Shown here: piece by piece, positions 28,590 to 36,431 of the stretch | Position numbering within the stretch: position 1 is the first letter of the stretch | Layout: each line of letters begins with the position of its first letter | Source of the DNA: Myxococcota bacterium | GTDB lineage: Bacteria > Myxococcota_A > UBA796 > JAFGLY01 | DNA length: 64,000 nt | Reading direction: 5' to 3' | Assembly: GCA_024276675.1 (NCBI GenBank) | Contig: JAJRWT010000008.1 | Coordinates: 1 to 64,000 of the forward strand | Translations under genes and position numbers: made by a program | The notes under the pieces: generated by a model | Databases searched by the model: none | The model's input: only the letters and a program-made list of their open reading frames with translations | Told to the model about the DNA's origin: nothing

Positions 28590-28672
28590 TGGCGCTTCTC
28601 CTTGCAATACGCATGGAGAGTATCATGAATTGGATGGTTGGGGGAGTGGGGGGATTTCGCCTCGAGCAGTAT

Positions 28673-29665
28673 TCATTCCTCGACAGATGGGGTATCTCCA
28701 CTTGTCATCGCATCGTCGCTCTCGGTGGGGACAGGGGGTTCTTTCACCGCTGGCGTTGGCGGGGGAGCCGTGCTGACGATGACGCCGGCTGGGCGGAGCA
28801 GTCTGCCGTTGATGGTGAAACCGGCACGCAGTTCTTGCAATATGCTGCCCTGGGGATGTTCCGTGCTCTGCCTGTGCAGCAGTGCCTCGTGAATTACCGG
28901 ATCGAAGGGTGTCCCGGGCTCGGCCGCGATACGCTCCACCGAAAGTTTCTCGAGTGCACGCTGGAGATTTCGCAAGACCATGGACACCCCGTCCAACAAC
29001 ATGGCAGGCGAGGCCTGCCCATGGACGAGAGCACGTTCCAGGTCGTCGATTGCAGGAAGGATCTCCCTGATGGCGTGTTCGTGGGCGAAAAGTCTTGTCT
29101 GTACCTGTTCCTTGGCATTGCGGCGCTGCCTTGCCTCCAACAGACGGGTCTGCCGTTCAAGACTGGCCTCCAGATCTTCGATTGTACTCTGGGCTTCTTC
29201 CAGCAGCTTCTGATGCTGTGCTGCCAATTCGCCGGCTGCTGCCAACCTGTTCCAGCCTTCGGCGGCGCTCTGCATGGCTTGGGCGAGCATCTCTTCGGTG
29301 ACCTTCATGGCCTTCCTGGTGTGGCCGTGGGCCTGCAGCTCCAGAGCCAGCAGCTTTTCCAGGTGGGCGATTCGCGTCTGCAGCGGCGATGGGCTGGTGG
29401 TCAGCAGCCCCGTGGAAGGGGCGGGAGCGGCAGGAAGTCCGTAGTGCAGGGAAGCCGACGTATGCGTGGGTTGTTCTGAACCGTGCATGGGTTCGGGCGT
29501 GTGCTCATCGGGGATGTCTACTGTTACTTCTTCGAAATCGGCGGGGGCCCCGGGTTGCGCGGAAGGGGGGTCGTGGCTGGAACCAGGGGCTGGCTCGGTG
29601 TTCTGTTCAAGGGAAGAGGGGGAGCCCAGGTCCCGTGGACTGGGAAGGCCAGTGTCTGTGGCCAT
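28673..29665 (-). CDS. grpE: Nucleotide exchange factor GrpE with long N-terminal extension
   Basis: GrpE releases ADP from DnaK. The coiled-coil (LAAQHQKLLEEAQSTIEDLEASLERQTRLLEARQRR) and beta-wing core are clear: LFAHEHAIREILPAIDDLERAL, SVERIAAEPGTPFDPVIHEALLHRQSTEHPQGSILQELRAGFTINGRLLRPAGVIVS. At 330 residues it is longer than the usual 180-220 because of an acidic, Pro/Ser-rich N-terminal extension. ATG 29665 is the best start: an earlier Met at 29830 would overlap the -10 of the candidate promoter. It is first of grpE-dnaK-dnaJ on the minus strand; no CIRCE repeat was seen. Confidence 0.93.
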   Translation of the reverse strand: MATDTGLPSPRDLGSPSSLEQNTEPAPGSSHDPPSAQPGAPADFEEVTVDIPDEHTPEPMHGSEQPTHTSASLHYGLPAAPAPSTGLLTTSPSPLQTRIAHLEKLLALELQAHGHTRKAMKVTEEMLAQAMQSAAEGWNRLAAAGELAAQHQKLLEEAQSTIEDLEASLERQTRLLEARQRRNAKEQVQTRLFAHEHAIREILPAIDDLERALVHGQASPAMLLDGVSMVLRNLQRALEKLSVERIAAEPGTPFDPVIHEALLHRQSTEHPQGSILQELRAGFTINGRLLRPAGVIVSTAPPPTPAVKEPPVPTESDDAMTSGDTPSVEE

Positions 29666-30050
29666 CTGAGAGCTGCTCCCGCTGTTGGTAGCGGTATTCT
29701 CTACAGCGGCGTTTCCTTTTCCGATGCCTGTCCTCAAACGGCCTCCTCGGTGGCGAGTTGGGGGCGCCAGGTTGGAATTTCGACGAACCAGCCCCCGGGG
29801 TCGGCCAGGGGGAAACCAAGTCAAGAGCATTGTGCAGATTTCCGCTTACATGTCAAGTGGAGAGCGCGCTTGTGGCTTGCCAGTTGCCGCCCGCAAAATA
29901 CCGACCGGGGGGAAACCGAGTCACTTTCGGGCCGGGTGCGTCCGTGTAGGCCACCTGGGCGACAACGCCACTCACAGCAATGCCGCGGACATGCCTGGCA
30001 TTCTCGAGAAAAGCCGTGTCTGCGATAGGAGCACTTCTTCAGGATGGGAA
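29666..30050. other. Upstream region of grpE
   Basis: This 385-bp gap between grpE and the minus-strand gene ending at 30051 holds a good promoter candidate (29829-29856). The sequence TCACTTTCGGG near 29921 repeats the core of the left-edge tandem repeats; this may be chance. No CIRCE repeat (a 9-9-9 inverted repeat) and no small gene were seen. Confidence 0.5.
29829..29856 (-). promoter_or_regulatory. Candidate promoter of grpE-dnaK-dnaJ
   Basis: Minus-strand TTGACA (29856-29851), a perfect -35, and CACAAT (29834-29829), four of six for the -10, are 16 bp apart. The preceding C gives CTTGACA, which also resembles a sigma-32-type -35, but no good CCCAT -10 follows. The leader to ATG 29665 would be about 157 nt. 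Confidence 0.45.
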
Positions 30051-30710
30051 CTACTGGAGCAGATCTTCAAGCGTTTGCGGTCTGGGGCACTGCACATCTT
30101 TGGCGGAGCCATCGGTGGCTTCGTCGGTGGAGGATTGCCTGGCAGCGACGTTTTCACGCGCCAAGTCTCTCGACACGGGAGAGCTGGTGCCCGATGGACG
30201 AAGACGGAAGCGCCCCCCGGGGGTGGTAGGAGTGTTCTCCGGGGCGGGCGGTACCGTCCTGGTGCCGGGTGGAGTCTTGGCAGGGGGAGATGCCTGAACG
30301 CCCTGTTGCGGTGTGGCGGCTCCCGCGGAACCCTTGGCTGCGGCCGTAGGAGCGTGGGGTGGCCTGGATGGCTGCCTGGAGATGGGAGCATCGGAGATTC
30401 CCCTGGGCTTCCAGGCAGCGGCGGATGACGGGCGGGGAGGTGCTGGGCTACGGCGTGGGGGGTGGGGCGTGGGTAGGCGGCGCTCTCCCAGGCTGGGCTT
30501 CGCCTCGGCCAGGGCGATGGGATGGCGGTCACGGGAGGCTGGATCCCAGGGGTCCGCAAGCATGTGTCGTCGAAACAGGCGAGGGCTGCAACAACAGACA
30601 GCAGCCCGTTCCCAGGCCCGTCTACCCAGTTTTCTGGCCACGCGGTCCCCAGGAGTTGATCGTTGGGGCATGGAGCCCAGCACTTCTCGGGCCAACGGTT
30701 CTTCAGCCAA
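30051..30710 (-). CDS. Pro/Ala/Arg-rich hypothetical protein
   Basis: A 219-residue reading frame that starts at TTG 30710, overlapping the stop of the SRPBCC gene by eight bases, which suggests translational coupling. The first 75 residues are ordinary and charged (LADPWDPASRDRHPIALAEAKPS); the next 100 are Pro-rich and probably disordered; the C-terminus is acidic. Third-base composition fits neighbours better than the overlapping frames on either strand do, but I recognise no family. It could also be a chance frame. Confidence 0.45.
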   Translation of the reverse strand: MAEEPLAREVLGSMPQRSTPGDRVARKLGRRAWERAAVCCCSPRLFRRHMLADPWDPASRDRHPIALAEAKPSLGERRLPTPHPPRRSPAPPRPSSAAAWKPRGISDAPISRQPSRPPHAPTAAAKGSAGAATPQQGVQASPPAKTPPGTRTVPPAPENTPTTPGGRFRLRPSGTSSPVSRDLARENVAARQSSTDEATDGSAKDVQCPRPQTLEDLLQ

Positions 30711-31338
30711 GGTGATTCTCTGCTCGTTTTTTGATCAAGGCCACGATGGTGGGAAGACCACGGTTGGCAGCCCTAAGCTGGAGAAAGCCTGGAACCCACC
30801 ACTGGATGGAGACCATCACTCGGTACTCCAGCAGCGTCTGTTCTGAAGAGCCCTCGAAGGGGATGATGAGCCAGGAACCGGTGACGCGGTTCAGCGGGGT
30901 AATTGCCTTGGGGGACATTACCCAGTTCAGGTAGCCCTTGTCGGGGAACCAGTAGTTTTCCACGCGATACCGCGTGACGATACCCATGGTGGTAAGTTCG
31001 AGAAAGGCAGCTACGCGTTCCTTGCCGGGGAGCGATTCACGCAAGATGGTTTCCGAGGCCGTGATATATGGAAGGTAGTCGACATAGGAATCGAAATCCA
31101 GAATCTGCCTCCAGACCGCGGTGGTGGGAGCTGTGGCCACCACGGCGGAGGAACCCTCCAATATACTGTGGCCCAGGTCGCGGGATCGGTAGACCGCCTG
31201 TCCACTGCGGAGAAGGTCGAGTTCTTCCGCAGAATAGCTGAGGGGAGTGGGAGGGCTGTCCACGTCCGGATCCGTCAATGTACCTGTGGATGCGGGCAAA
31301 ACTGGCAACAGAAGAAGGAAGATTGTGAAGAATCGCAT
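30703..31338 (-). CDS. Exported SRPBCC/START-like lipid-binding-fold protein
   Basis: A 211-residue protein with a signal peptide (MRFFTIFLLLLPVLPASTG). The rest matches the polyketide-cyclase/COQ10-like SRPBCC fold: VVATAPTTAVWRQILDFDSYVDYLPYITASETI (helix after a strand, then the cavity loop), TTMGIVTRYRVENYWFPDKGYLNW, SWLIIPFEGSSEQTLLEYRVMVSI, and a long C-terminal helix (LRAANRGLPTIVALIKKRAEN). A periplasmic location is expected, where it might bind or shuttle a lipid. No catalytic residues are evident. It follows the exported TPR gene by 196 bp. Confidence 0.82.
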   Translation of the reverse strand: MRFFTIFLLLLPVLPASTGTLTDPDVDSPPTPLSYSAEELDLLRSGQAVYRSRDLGHSILEGSSAVVATAPTTAVWRQILDFDSYVDYLPYITASETILRESLPGKERVAAFLELTTMGIVTRYRVENYWFPDKGYLNWVMSPKAITPLNRVTGSWLIIPFEGSSEQTLLEYRVMVSIQWWVPGFLQLRAANRGLPTIVALIKKRAENHLG

Positions 31339-31534
31339 GACTGGAAGTTATCACGGAAGCGTCGCTTCGTCAGGGACACTGGCGTAGGATGGAGGCCGAG
31401 AAGAAGCGTGTCAGGCCGACGGGTCAAGTCTGGCGGCAGCCGTCAGAACCTGGTAACGTGCTGGGTTCCGGGTGGGAACGCGCCAGGCGGGTGGTGCAGA
31501 GAGGTTCTATCGGCGCTGCCAGCTTGGCACACCA

Positions 31535-33196
31535 TCAGTCGCCGCTCCTCATTCCCACCGGGCATTCCGGGATGGTGTGGACTCTATAATAACCCAGTTC
31601 ATCCGCCCAGTATTCTCCTTCCCAGGGCCACCACAGGTAGCCTTTGCGCACTCGTTCCTTTCGTTCGACCCTACGTTCGGTTTCCAGGGCCCGCGTGTCT
31701 CGACTGGCTTGTTCGTAGAGGCGTGTTTCCATCTGCAGCATGTCCAGCTTGGACATTTCCGCGTTGTTGAGCATGCCCTGCAGCTCTTCAGCCCTGGCTC
31801 GAAGGACCCCAAGCAGGCGTTGGCCCTCTTCCTGGATGATCTGATCACGGCGCTGGCCGACCCACGACGAGGCCAAAGTCGTGAATGGGTTGGCGGACAC
31901 GTTCTCTACGCGGGCGGTTTCGTCGTCGGCGTGGGAAGCTGCGTCCATGGCGGCCCTGAAACGGGCTTCGTTCCTGTATGGTCGCAGGAACATCTCGGGA
32001 ATGGCCGGGTCGCCTCCCCGTGCATATTCCGCAGTGATTTCGAAGAGTTCCTGGGGAGTCAGGCTGCCAAGGGCATCGCGCAACCCGGCAAGGACCGGCT
32101 GGTAGTGTTCCTTGAAGGATTCGACTCCCAGTGTTGCCTCGGGAAACTTGCAGAGAAGGAACAGGGCATAGATTCGAAGCAGCTCTGCTTCGGGGAAGTA
32201 GTAGTCCTTGAAGAAGTCGGCGCGGTGGGTCTGGAGCAGGGCCAGGACGCCGTCCATGTCATCCAGCCTGAAATGGGCCCAGGCGCGTTCGAACTGGGCT
32301 TCCAGCCAGAAGTCGCTTCCACGGCCCACCCTGGCAAAGTATTCTATTGCCCTGGGGAAGTTCTGGGCCGCGTAATAGCTGCGTGCCAGGTTGAGCATGG
32401 CGATGTTCAGGAAGTAGTCGTCGCCATCCGCTGCGGATTCGATTGCTGCAAGAAAGGCTTCCAACGCCTTGGTGGGTCTGGCTTGCTGGTTGAGGATCAC
32501 GCCTTCCAGGAGCGACGCTTCGGCTCGCAGGGGAGAGTCCTTCGCCACCAGGTTGAGCAGGCCCAGCGCCAGGCCGAGCTTCCCCTGGCGAAGATTCTCG
32601 CGGGCAGCGAGGTAGGCCATGCGGGAGCGGGTCGACCGGTCCACCTGGCCGCCGACGTTCTCGGCGAACACCGGTTCCAATATTGCGGTGTCGCCTACAG
32701 AATCGGCCAGGGCAAAGGCGGCTTCGATGCTCGCCGGGTCCAGGTCGGTGGAGGATTCCAGGGATCGGGTATAGGCCACGAGAGCGGCGAATGGCAGGTC
32801 CAACTCCTGGAAAAGCGCTCCCAACAGGCCCAGGGCATGGGAATGGAAGGGGGCAAGTTCCTGGTCCTGGATCACCGCCACCAGGGAGTCGGCGGCACGG
32901 GCCTTCTGCCCGGTCTTCAGCAACTCCCGGTATTCCGCCAAGACCTGGTCGAGTTCTTCCTGGGTGTAGGGTTCGAGCTGTTCTTCTTGTTCTGGTGCTT
33001 GCTGCTGGGGAGATGGTGATCCATCCTGGGCCCCGGCCATCGTAGAGCAAAGGCCCACGAGCAGGAGCAGCAGGAGTCCGGGGCGGGTCTGACACGAAAA
33101 ACGAAACCGGTACCCGCTTGTTTCACGCTGGGGATGGGAGTGATGGATGTGATTCCAGTCGAACGCCCACGACACGAATGAAGGTTCTGGTCTCAT
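31535..33196 (-). CDS. Exported TPR protein, GltC-like by context
   Basis: A 553-residue protein with a long leader whose hydrophobic core is LLLLLLVGLCSTMAGA (about 40-55), then a Gln/Glu-rich linker and at least eight TPR-like helical pairs (LLLGLL, ALVAYTRSLESST, AIEYFARVGRGSDFW, AEATLGVESF). A coiled-coil (about 460-520) and a Trp/Tyr-rich C-terminus (WWPWEGEYWADELGYY) follow. It begins right after the outer-membrane barrel gene (one base between stop and ATG). In Myxococcus a periplasmic TPR protein, GltC, partners such barrels in the gliding machinery; the analogy rests on gene order and general architecture only. Confidence 0.85.
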   Translation of the reverse strand: MRPEPSFVSWAFDWNHIHHSHPQRETSGYRFRFSCQTRPGLLLLLLVGLCSTMAGAQDGSPSPQQQAPEQEEQLEPYTQEELDQVLAEYRELLKTGQKARAADSLVAVIQDQELAPFHSHALGLLGALFQELDLPFAALVAYTRSLESSTDLDPASIEAAFALADSVGDTAILEPVFAENVGGQVDRSTRSRMAYLAARENLRQGKLGLALGLLNLVAKDSPLRAEASLLEGVILNQQARPTKALEAFLAAIESAADGDDYFLNIAMLNLARSYYAAQNFPRAIEYFARVGRGSDFWLEAQFERAWAHFRLDDMDGVLALLQTHRADFFKDYYFPEAELLRIYALFLLCKFPEATLGVESFKEHYQPVLAGLRDALGSLTPQELFEITAEYARGGDPAIPEMFLRPYRNEARFRAAMDAASHADDETARVENVSANPFTTLASSWVGQRRDQIIQEEGQRLLGVLRARAEELQGMLNNAEMSKLDMLQMETRLYEQASRDTRALETERRVERKERVRKGYLWWPWEGEYWADELGYYRVHTIPECPVGMRSGD

Positions 33197-33197
33197 G

Positions 33198-33887
33198 CTA
33201 GCTGGCTCCGCCGAGTCTGGAGAGTCCGATGAGCAGCATCACGTTCTGCTTTATGGCATTGGTGTCGGTCTGCGAGCGGTGCTGGAGCATTACGTCGTCG
33301 CGGATCTCCAGGCGCAACGAGGTTCGGGACCCACCGAAGATCCTGGCCCCGAGGCCCCAGGTCAGGGTGGGGCAGAAGGCCAGATCCGCGGCGGGCAGCA
33401 CCGACTGTTCCAGGGTTGCACCGGCTCCTCCCAGCAGGAAGACGTTGTGATGGAAGACCTTCCTGCCCAGCCAGTTCATCTTTGCATAGACAGGCGTCCA
33501 TTCCACGGAGCCCACCATCCTTCCCAGGAAACGGTAGGCTTCGGGGGCGACCCCGTACGTGGGCCCCTCCAGTTCGCGGTAGTGCCCGTTCTTCATGCCG
33601 TAGCCTCCCGCCAGGGCCAACTCCGCACCCAGCAACTCGGAAAAGTGCCTGGAAATGGTCATGTTGCCCAGCAGAGCGGTCGTGTAGGGGTCGAAAGGCA
33701 TGAGCCCCATCTGCATTCCCACTTCGGTTCGCCCTGCCATGCTGTAGAGAAGCTTCTGGACGACGGCGATTTCGCTGTCTCGCAGGAGCCCCAGATCGAT
33801 GGGCGTGACGGTTTCCTGTGCTCTGGCGGGGAGTGGCGCGAAAATGAAAGCCAAGATCATTGCCGCGAGGATGCTGGTTCTTGCCAT
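33198..33887 (-). CDS. Outer-membrane beta-barrel protein, Myxococcus type
   Basis: A 229-residue protein. ATG 33887 is chosen because a signal peptide follows (MARTSILAAMILAFIFAPLPARA); the upstream in-frame part overlaps the VWA gene and reads as noise. The mature sequence begins with VVQKLLYSMAGRTEVGMQMGLMPFDPYTTALLGNMTISRHFSELLGAELALAGGYG, with strand pairs separated by tight turns, as in the family I remember as TIGR04565 (Myxococcales outer-membrane beta-barrel). It ends LIGLSRLGGAS without the classic terminal Phe. Relatives include GltA/GltB-like motility porins. It lies between a VWA lipoprotein and a TPR gene. Confidence 0.82.
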   Translation of the reverse strand: MARTSILAAMILAFIFAPLPARAQETVTPIDLGLLRDSEIAVVQKLLYSMAGRTEVGMQMGLMPFDPYTTALLGNMTISRHFSELLGAELALAGGYGMKNGHYRELEGPTYGVAPEAYRFLGRMVGSVEWTPVYAKMNWLGRKVFHHNVFLLGGAGATLEQSVLPAADLAFCPTLTWGLGARIFGGSRTSLRLEIRDDVMLQHRSQTDTNAIKQNVMLLIGLSRLGGAS

Positions 33888-33990
33888 CGTTGCATTCCTG
33901 GGATTACTGATTCCTGTTTTTGCCGAGCCTGGTTCCATGCTGGTCGGGCCAAGCGGTCGTCGGGGGGAGGTGCCAGGCCTTCTTGACATG

Positions 33991-35313
33991 TCAAAACGGA
34001 AGATCCCTGGGGAGTTCTTCCATTGGGAGGTAGTAGATGCGGACTTCGGCGTTGTAGTCTGGGACCGTGCTGCCGTGGAAGGCCACCGCGTTGATGGAGA
34101 CGTCGTAGGACCAGCCATCACCGCAGGTTTCGATGCCATCGGTCGTTGTGCAGATGGCTTCGGCTACTTCGTCGCCGTCGACGAACACGCGTATGGTGGC
34201 GGGATCCGGCAGGGTCTGTAGCGAGAAAACGTTGGTGAGCTGGTTGATCAGATCTCCCAGATCCTCGAGATGCTGGGCGAAGTCGGTGGTCACACATTCA
34301 CCGGAGTCGTCCTGGTCCACGATATAGTTGTAGAATCCCCCGGTTGCCTCGGTGGCTTCTATGTAGCGCCTGGCACCCCAGGAGGTCGCCTCACCAGCAC
34401 AAAGGAAGGCGCCGGTGTCGCTTTCGTAATGGGGGCCGATGACCACCATGATTACCCGATTTTCGAACAAATCCAGGAGATCCAGGTAGGTCTCCGGATC
34501 TTCTTCGCCCTGGGCCATGCGACGAGAGGTGTCGCCCTCGTCGGTTACGATGACCACCACGGTGGTGGCGCCTTCACGCAGGAGACCAAGGTTGGATGAT
34601 TCGTCGCCGTACCAGAAGGAGGTGCCTGTCTGTGAGTCGGCGTAGCAAGCCGCCGGAGGATTGGGGGTGGCCCGACAGAGAGCCAGGAACGCGGCTTCCA
34701 GGCCTTCTTCGGTACCCGAACCACTGCCGGGCTGTTCCCAGTTGGAGCCACAGACGCAGTCCAGGTATTCCCATGTGATCTCATCGCCGGGATCCTGGCC
34801 GCACACGTAGTTGGGGTCGTAGGAGATACAGTCTTCCTGATCGTCGCTTACGCATGGACTGGGCCACCAGGTGGTATCGCAGAGCAGGTTGCTACGGAAG
34901 GCGCCTTCCACGTCGTCGGTGGTGTCGGGGGAGACGATGGACGGGGCGCCCGTGAGGGTGCCGGCATCGCCGGGGTCGATGAGACCTTCGGGATCGGCCG
35001 AAGTGGTTGTGATGGCGAGCTGGTAGTCCAGGAAGAGGCCCAGGTGCGTGACGTACTCGGAGTAGTTGTCTACGGCGTCTCCAAGGGTGACGGTGGACTG
35101 GCCGGACTCGGGAGCCACCAAGTCTTCGATGAAGGTATTGAAATTGAGACCGAGGGCCCCGGCCTCGTTGTACATGGACGGCGAATTGTCGACAACGAAG
35201 AGAATGTCCACATCGTTGCTGAAGCTCGTCTGGACGTGTCCGGCGACGCGAAAGAGCTGGTACTGGTTGCAGCCGGTGAACAGGACGAGGACCGGGAGAA
35301 TGTAGCGTTGCAT
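33991..35313 (-). CDS. VWA-domain lipoprotein, CglB-like
   Basis: A 440-residue lipoprotein with a short signal (MQRYILPVLVLFTGC). A von Willebrand A domain starts at about residue 35 with the metal-ion-dependent adhesion site DxSxS (ILFVVDNSPSMYN), and the later acidic MIDAS residue sits in VVVIVTDEGDTS. At least ten cysteines (for example VCGQDPGD, DCVCGSN, CAGE) suggest disulfide stabilisation. Size, anchor, VWA and Cys content resemble CglB, the Myxococcus gliding adhesin; VWA lipoproteins are common in these bacteria, so this is only an analogy. A hairpin covers its ribosome-binding site. Confidence 0.85.
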   Translation of the reverse strand: MQRYILPVLVLFTGCNQYQLFRVAGHVQTSFSNDVDILFVVDNSPSMYNEAGALGLNFNTFIEDLVAPESGQSTVTLGDAVDNYSEYVTHLGLFLDYQLAITTTSADPEGLIDPGDAGTLTGAPSIVSPDTTDDVEGAFRSNLLCDTTWWPSPCVSDDQEDCISYDPNYVCGQDPGDEITWEYLDCVCGSNWEQPGSGSGTEEGLEAAFLALCRATPNPPAACYADSQTGTSFWYGDESSNLGLLREGATTVVVIVTDEGDTSRRMAQGEEDPETYLDLLDLFENRVIMVVIGPHYESDTGAFLCAGEATSWGARRYIEATEATGGFYNYIVDQDDSGECVTTDFAQHLEDLGDLINQLTNVFSLQTLPDPATIRVFVDGDEVAEAICTTTDGIETCGDGWSYDVSINAVAFHGSTVPDYNAEVRIYYLPMEELPRDLPF

Positions 35314-35572
35314 GGGTTGCTGCCTCTCTACGTGCGAAGAGGCAGTCTATGCAGTCTATGCGGCTCCTCGCAACTCTCTGGCACGAAAACCTGCCATTGG
35401 TGTTCCTGGTGGGCAGATGGTCGCACACTGGCGCCCAACCTGATAACTCTTCTGTTGATGGAATCATGGAAGCCCTTTGTTGGAAACCTGTCAACCCGAG
35501 GCTTGTCTGAAAGGCCCCCTTGTTCGTTCATGAGCCCCTCGGGTCCACCTCCCTTCACCGGAGAACAAGCAA
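35314..35572. promoter_or_regulatory. Divergent region between VWA lipoprotein and PilZ genes
   Basis: The 259 bp hold a tandem duplication of a 9-mer (GCAGTCTAT at 35342-35350 and 35351-35359) and a weak minus-strand promoter for the VWA gene: TTGCGA with TAGACT 18 bp on, the -10 falling in the copy nearer the gene. For the plus-strand PilZ gene no good promoter stands out; GGAG lies about ten bases before its ATG. Confidence 0.35.
35321..35344 (-). promoter_or_regulatory. Hairpin covering the ribosome-binding site of the VWA gene
   Basis: TGCCTCT and AGAGGCA pair over seven bases around a 10-nt loop in the leader of the gene starting at 35313. The AGAGG in the 3' arm is the only plausible Shine-Dalgarno, nine bases before the ATG, so folding would block ribosome access. 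Confidence 0.45.
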
Positions 35573-35929
35573 ATGGAAAACGACAAGAAAGTCTCCCGGG
35601 GCGAAGAACGCCGCATCGACAGAAGACTTCCCATCCGTGTACTCGTGGAATACGAATCCATCGATGACTTTCTCATCGACTACACGGCCAATGTGTCCAT
35701 AGGGGGCATGTTCATCCAGACCCGGGATCCTCTCGAAGTGGGGACCAGGTTCAATCTACGTCTGCGAATCCCGGATCGGGCAAAGCCGGTGGAAACCGTA
35801 GGCGAGGTCTGCTGGGTTCTCACTCCGGAAGACGCGGGCCCCATGCAACCTGGAATGGGAATCCAGTTTCAAGAGTTGGAAGGCGAAGACCAGCGAGCCG
35901 TGGAAAAACTCCTGGCTGAATGGAAATAA
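35573..35929 (+). CDS. PilZ-domain protein, probable c-di-GMP receptor
   Basis: A 118-residue single-domain PilZ protein. It carries both c-di-GMP-binding motifs: RxxxR as RRIDRR (about 13-18) and (D/N)xSxxG as NVSIGG (about 41-46), followed by the usual barrel (FNLRLRIPDRAKPVETVGEVCWV...MGIQFQELEGED). It resembles the myxobacterial single-domain PilZ family (TIGR02266-like). It should be a cytoplasmic adaptor coupling c-di-GMP to motility or exopolysaccharide output; its target is unknown. It is the only plus-strand gene between 17.3 and 42 kb and is divergent from the VWA lipoprotein gene. Confidence 0.92.
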   Translation: MENDKKVSRGEERRIDRRLPIRVLVEYESIDDFLIDYTANVSIGGMFIQTRDPLEVGTRFNLRLRIPDRAKPVETVGEVCWVLTPEDAGPMQPGMGIQFQELEGEDQRAVEKLLAEWK

Positions 35930-35960
35930 CACCAGAACAGGAGCGGTGTCGGCGCCCCTG

Positions 35961-35973
35961 CGCCACCGTGGCG
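35961..35973. terminator. GC-rich hairpin between convergent genes
   Basis: CGCCAC and GTGGCG pair with a one-base centre (as DNA) between the convergent PilZ gene (ends 35929) and the minus-strand gene ending at 36033. No T-tract follows. A loop of one base means it can only form as a longer-looped structure in RNA, so termination is uncertain. Confidence 0.2.
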
Positions 35974-36032
35974 GAGCGACGGCACCAGGGCCCCAGGGCC
36001 ATGGGGGCTTCTTGCCGGGTCGGCACCAGCAC

Positions 36033-36419
36033 TCAATCGCCGGCGGCATCCTCGCTGCGTTTCTTCACCAGGCTCATCATGGTATTGAAAGTGCTTGTCA
36101 CTTCGCGCCGAATACGTAGCCCGTTCTTCCGGTGGTACTTTACCAGGTCGTTCCAGATATGAGGAAGGCGAAGTCTGATCTGCTCGTAGGCACGAGCAGC
36201 GGTCAAAGAGTCCAGTTCTTCGAAGATGGGAGGTTCGAAGCCTTCGTCGTAGCAGGTCTTCAGCTCCGCCAGCGACCCCAGGAGGCTGCGGTACACCGGA
36301 TCGTCCAGGGTCTGTTCCGCCGGGGCGGGCGTCGCTGAAGCTGGGGACTTCATATCCGGTCCAGATCTGGTTTCGGGAAGCGCTATACGGGCCACCGTCC
36401 TTGGTTTCGCCCTGTCCAA
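36033..36419 (-). CDS. Small helical protein, unknown function
   Basis: 128 residues if translation begins at TTG 36419, 13 bases after the upstream stop; ATG 36353 is an alternative. The first 40 residues are Pro/Ala-rich, the rest strongly helical (YRSLLGSLAELKTCYDEGFEPPIFEELDSLTAARAYEQIRLRLPHIWNDLVKYHRKNGLRIRREV). Its place behind the bactofilin-like gene suggests a shared operon. I recognise no family. Confidence 0.65.
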   Translation of the reverse strand: MDRAKPRTVARIALPETRSGPDMKSPASATPAPAEQTLDDPVYRSLLGSLAELKTCYDEGFEPPIFEELDSLTAARAYEQIRLRLPHIWNDLVKYHRKNGLRIRREVTSTFNTMMSLVKKRSEDAAGD

Positions 36420-36431
36420 CTCGTCCAGTGG

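Noticed and set aside
29666..30050. CIRCE element before grpE
   Set aside because: No nine-base inverted repeat with nine-base spacer could be found.
33888..34139. N-terminal extension of the barrel protein
   Set aside because: It overlaps the VWA gene and a signal peptide begins cleanly at ATG 33887.
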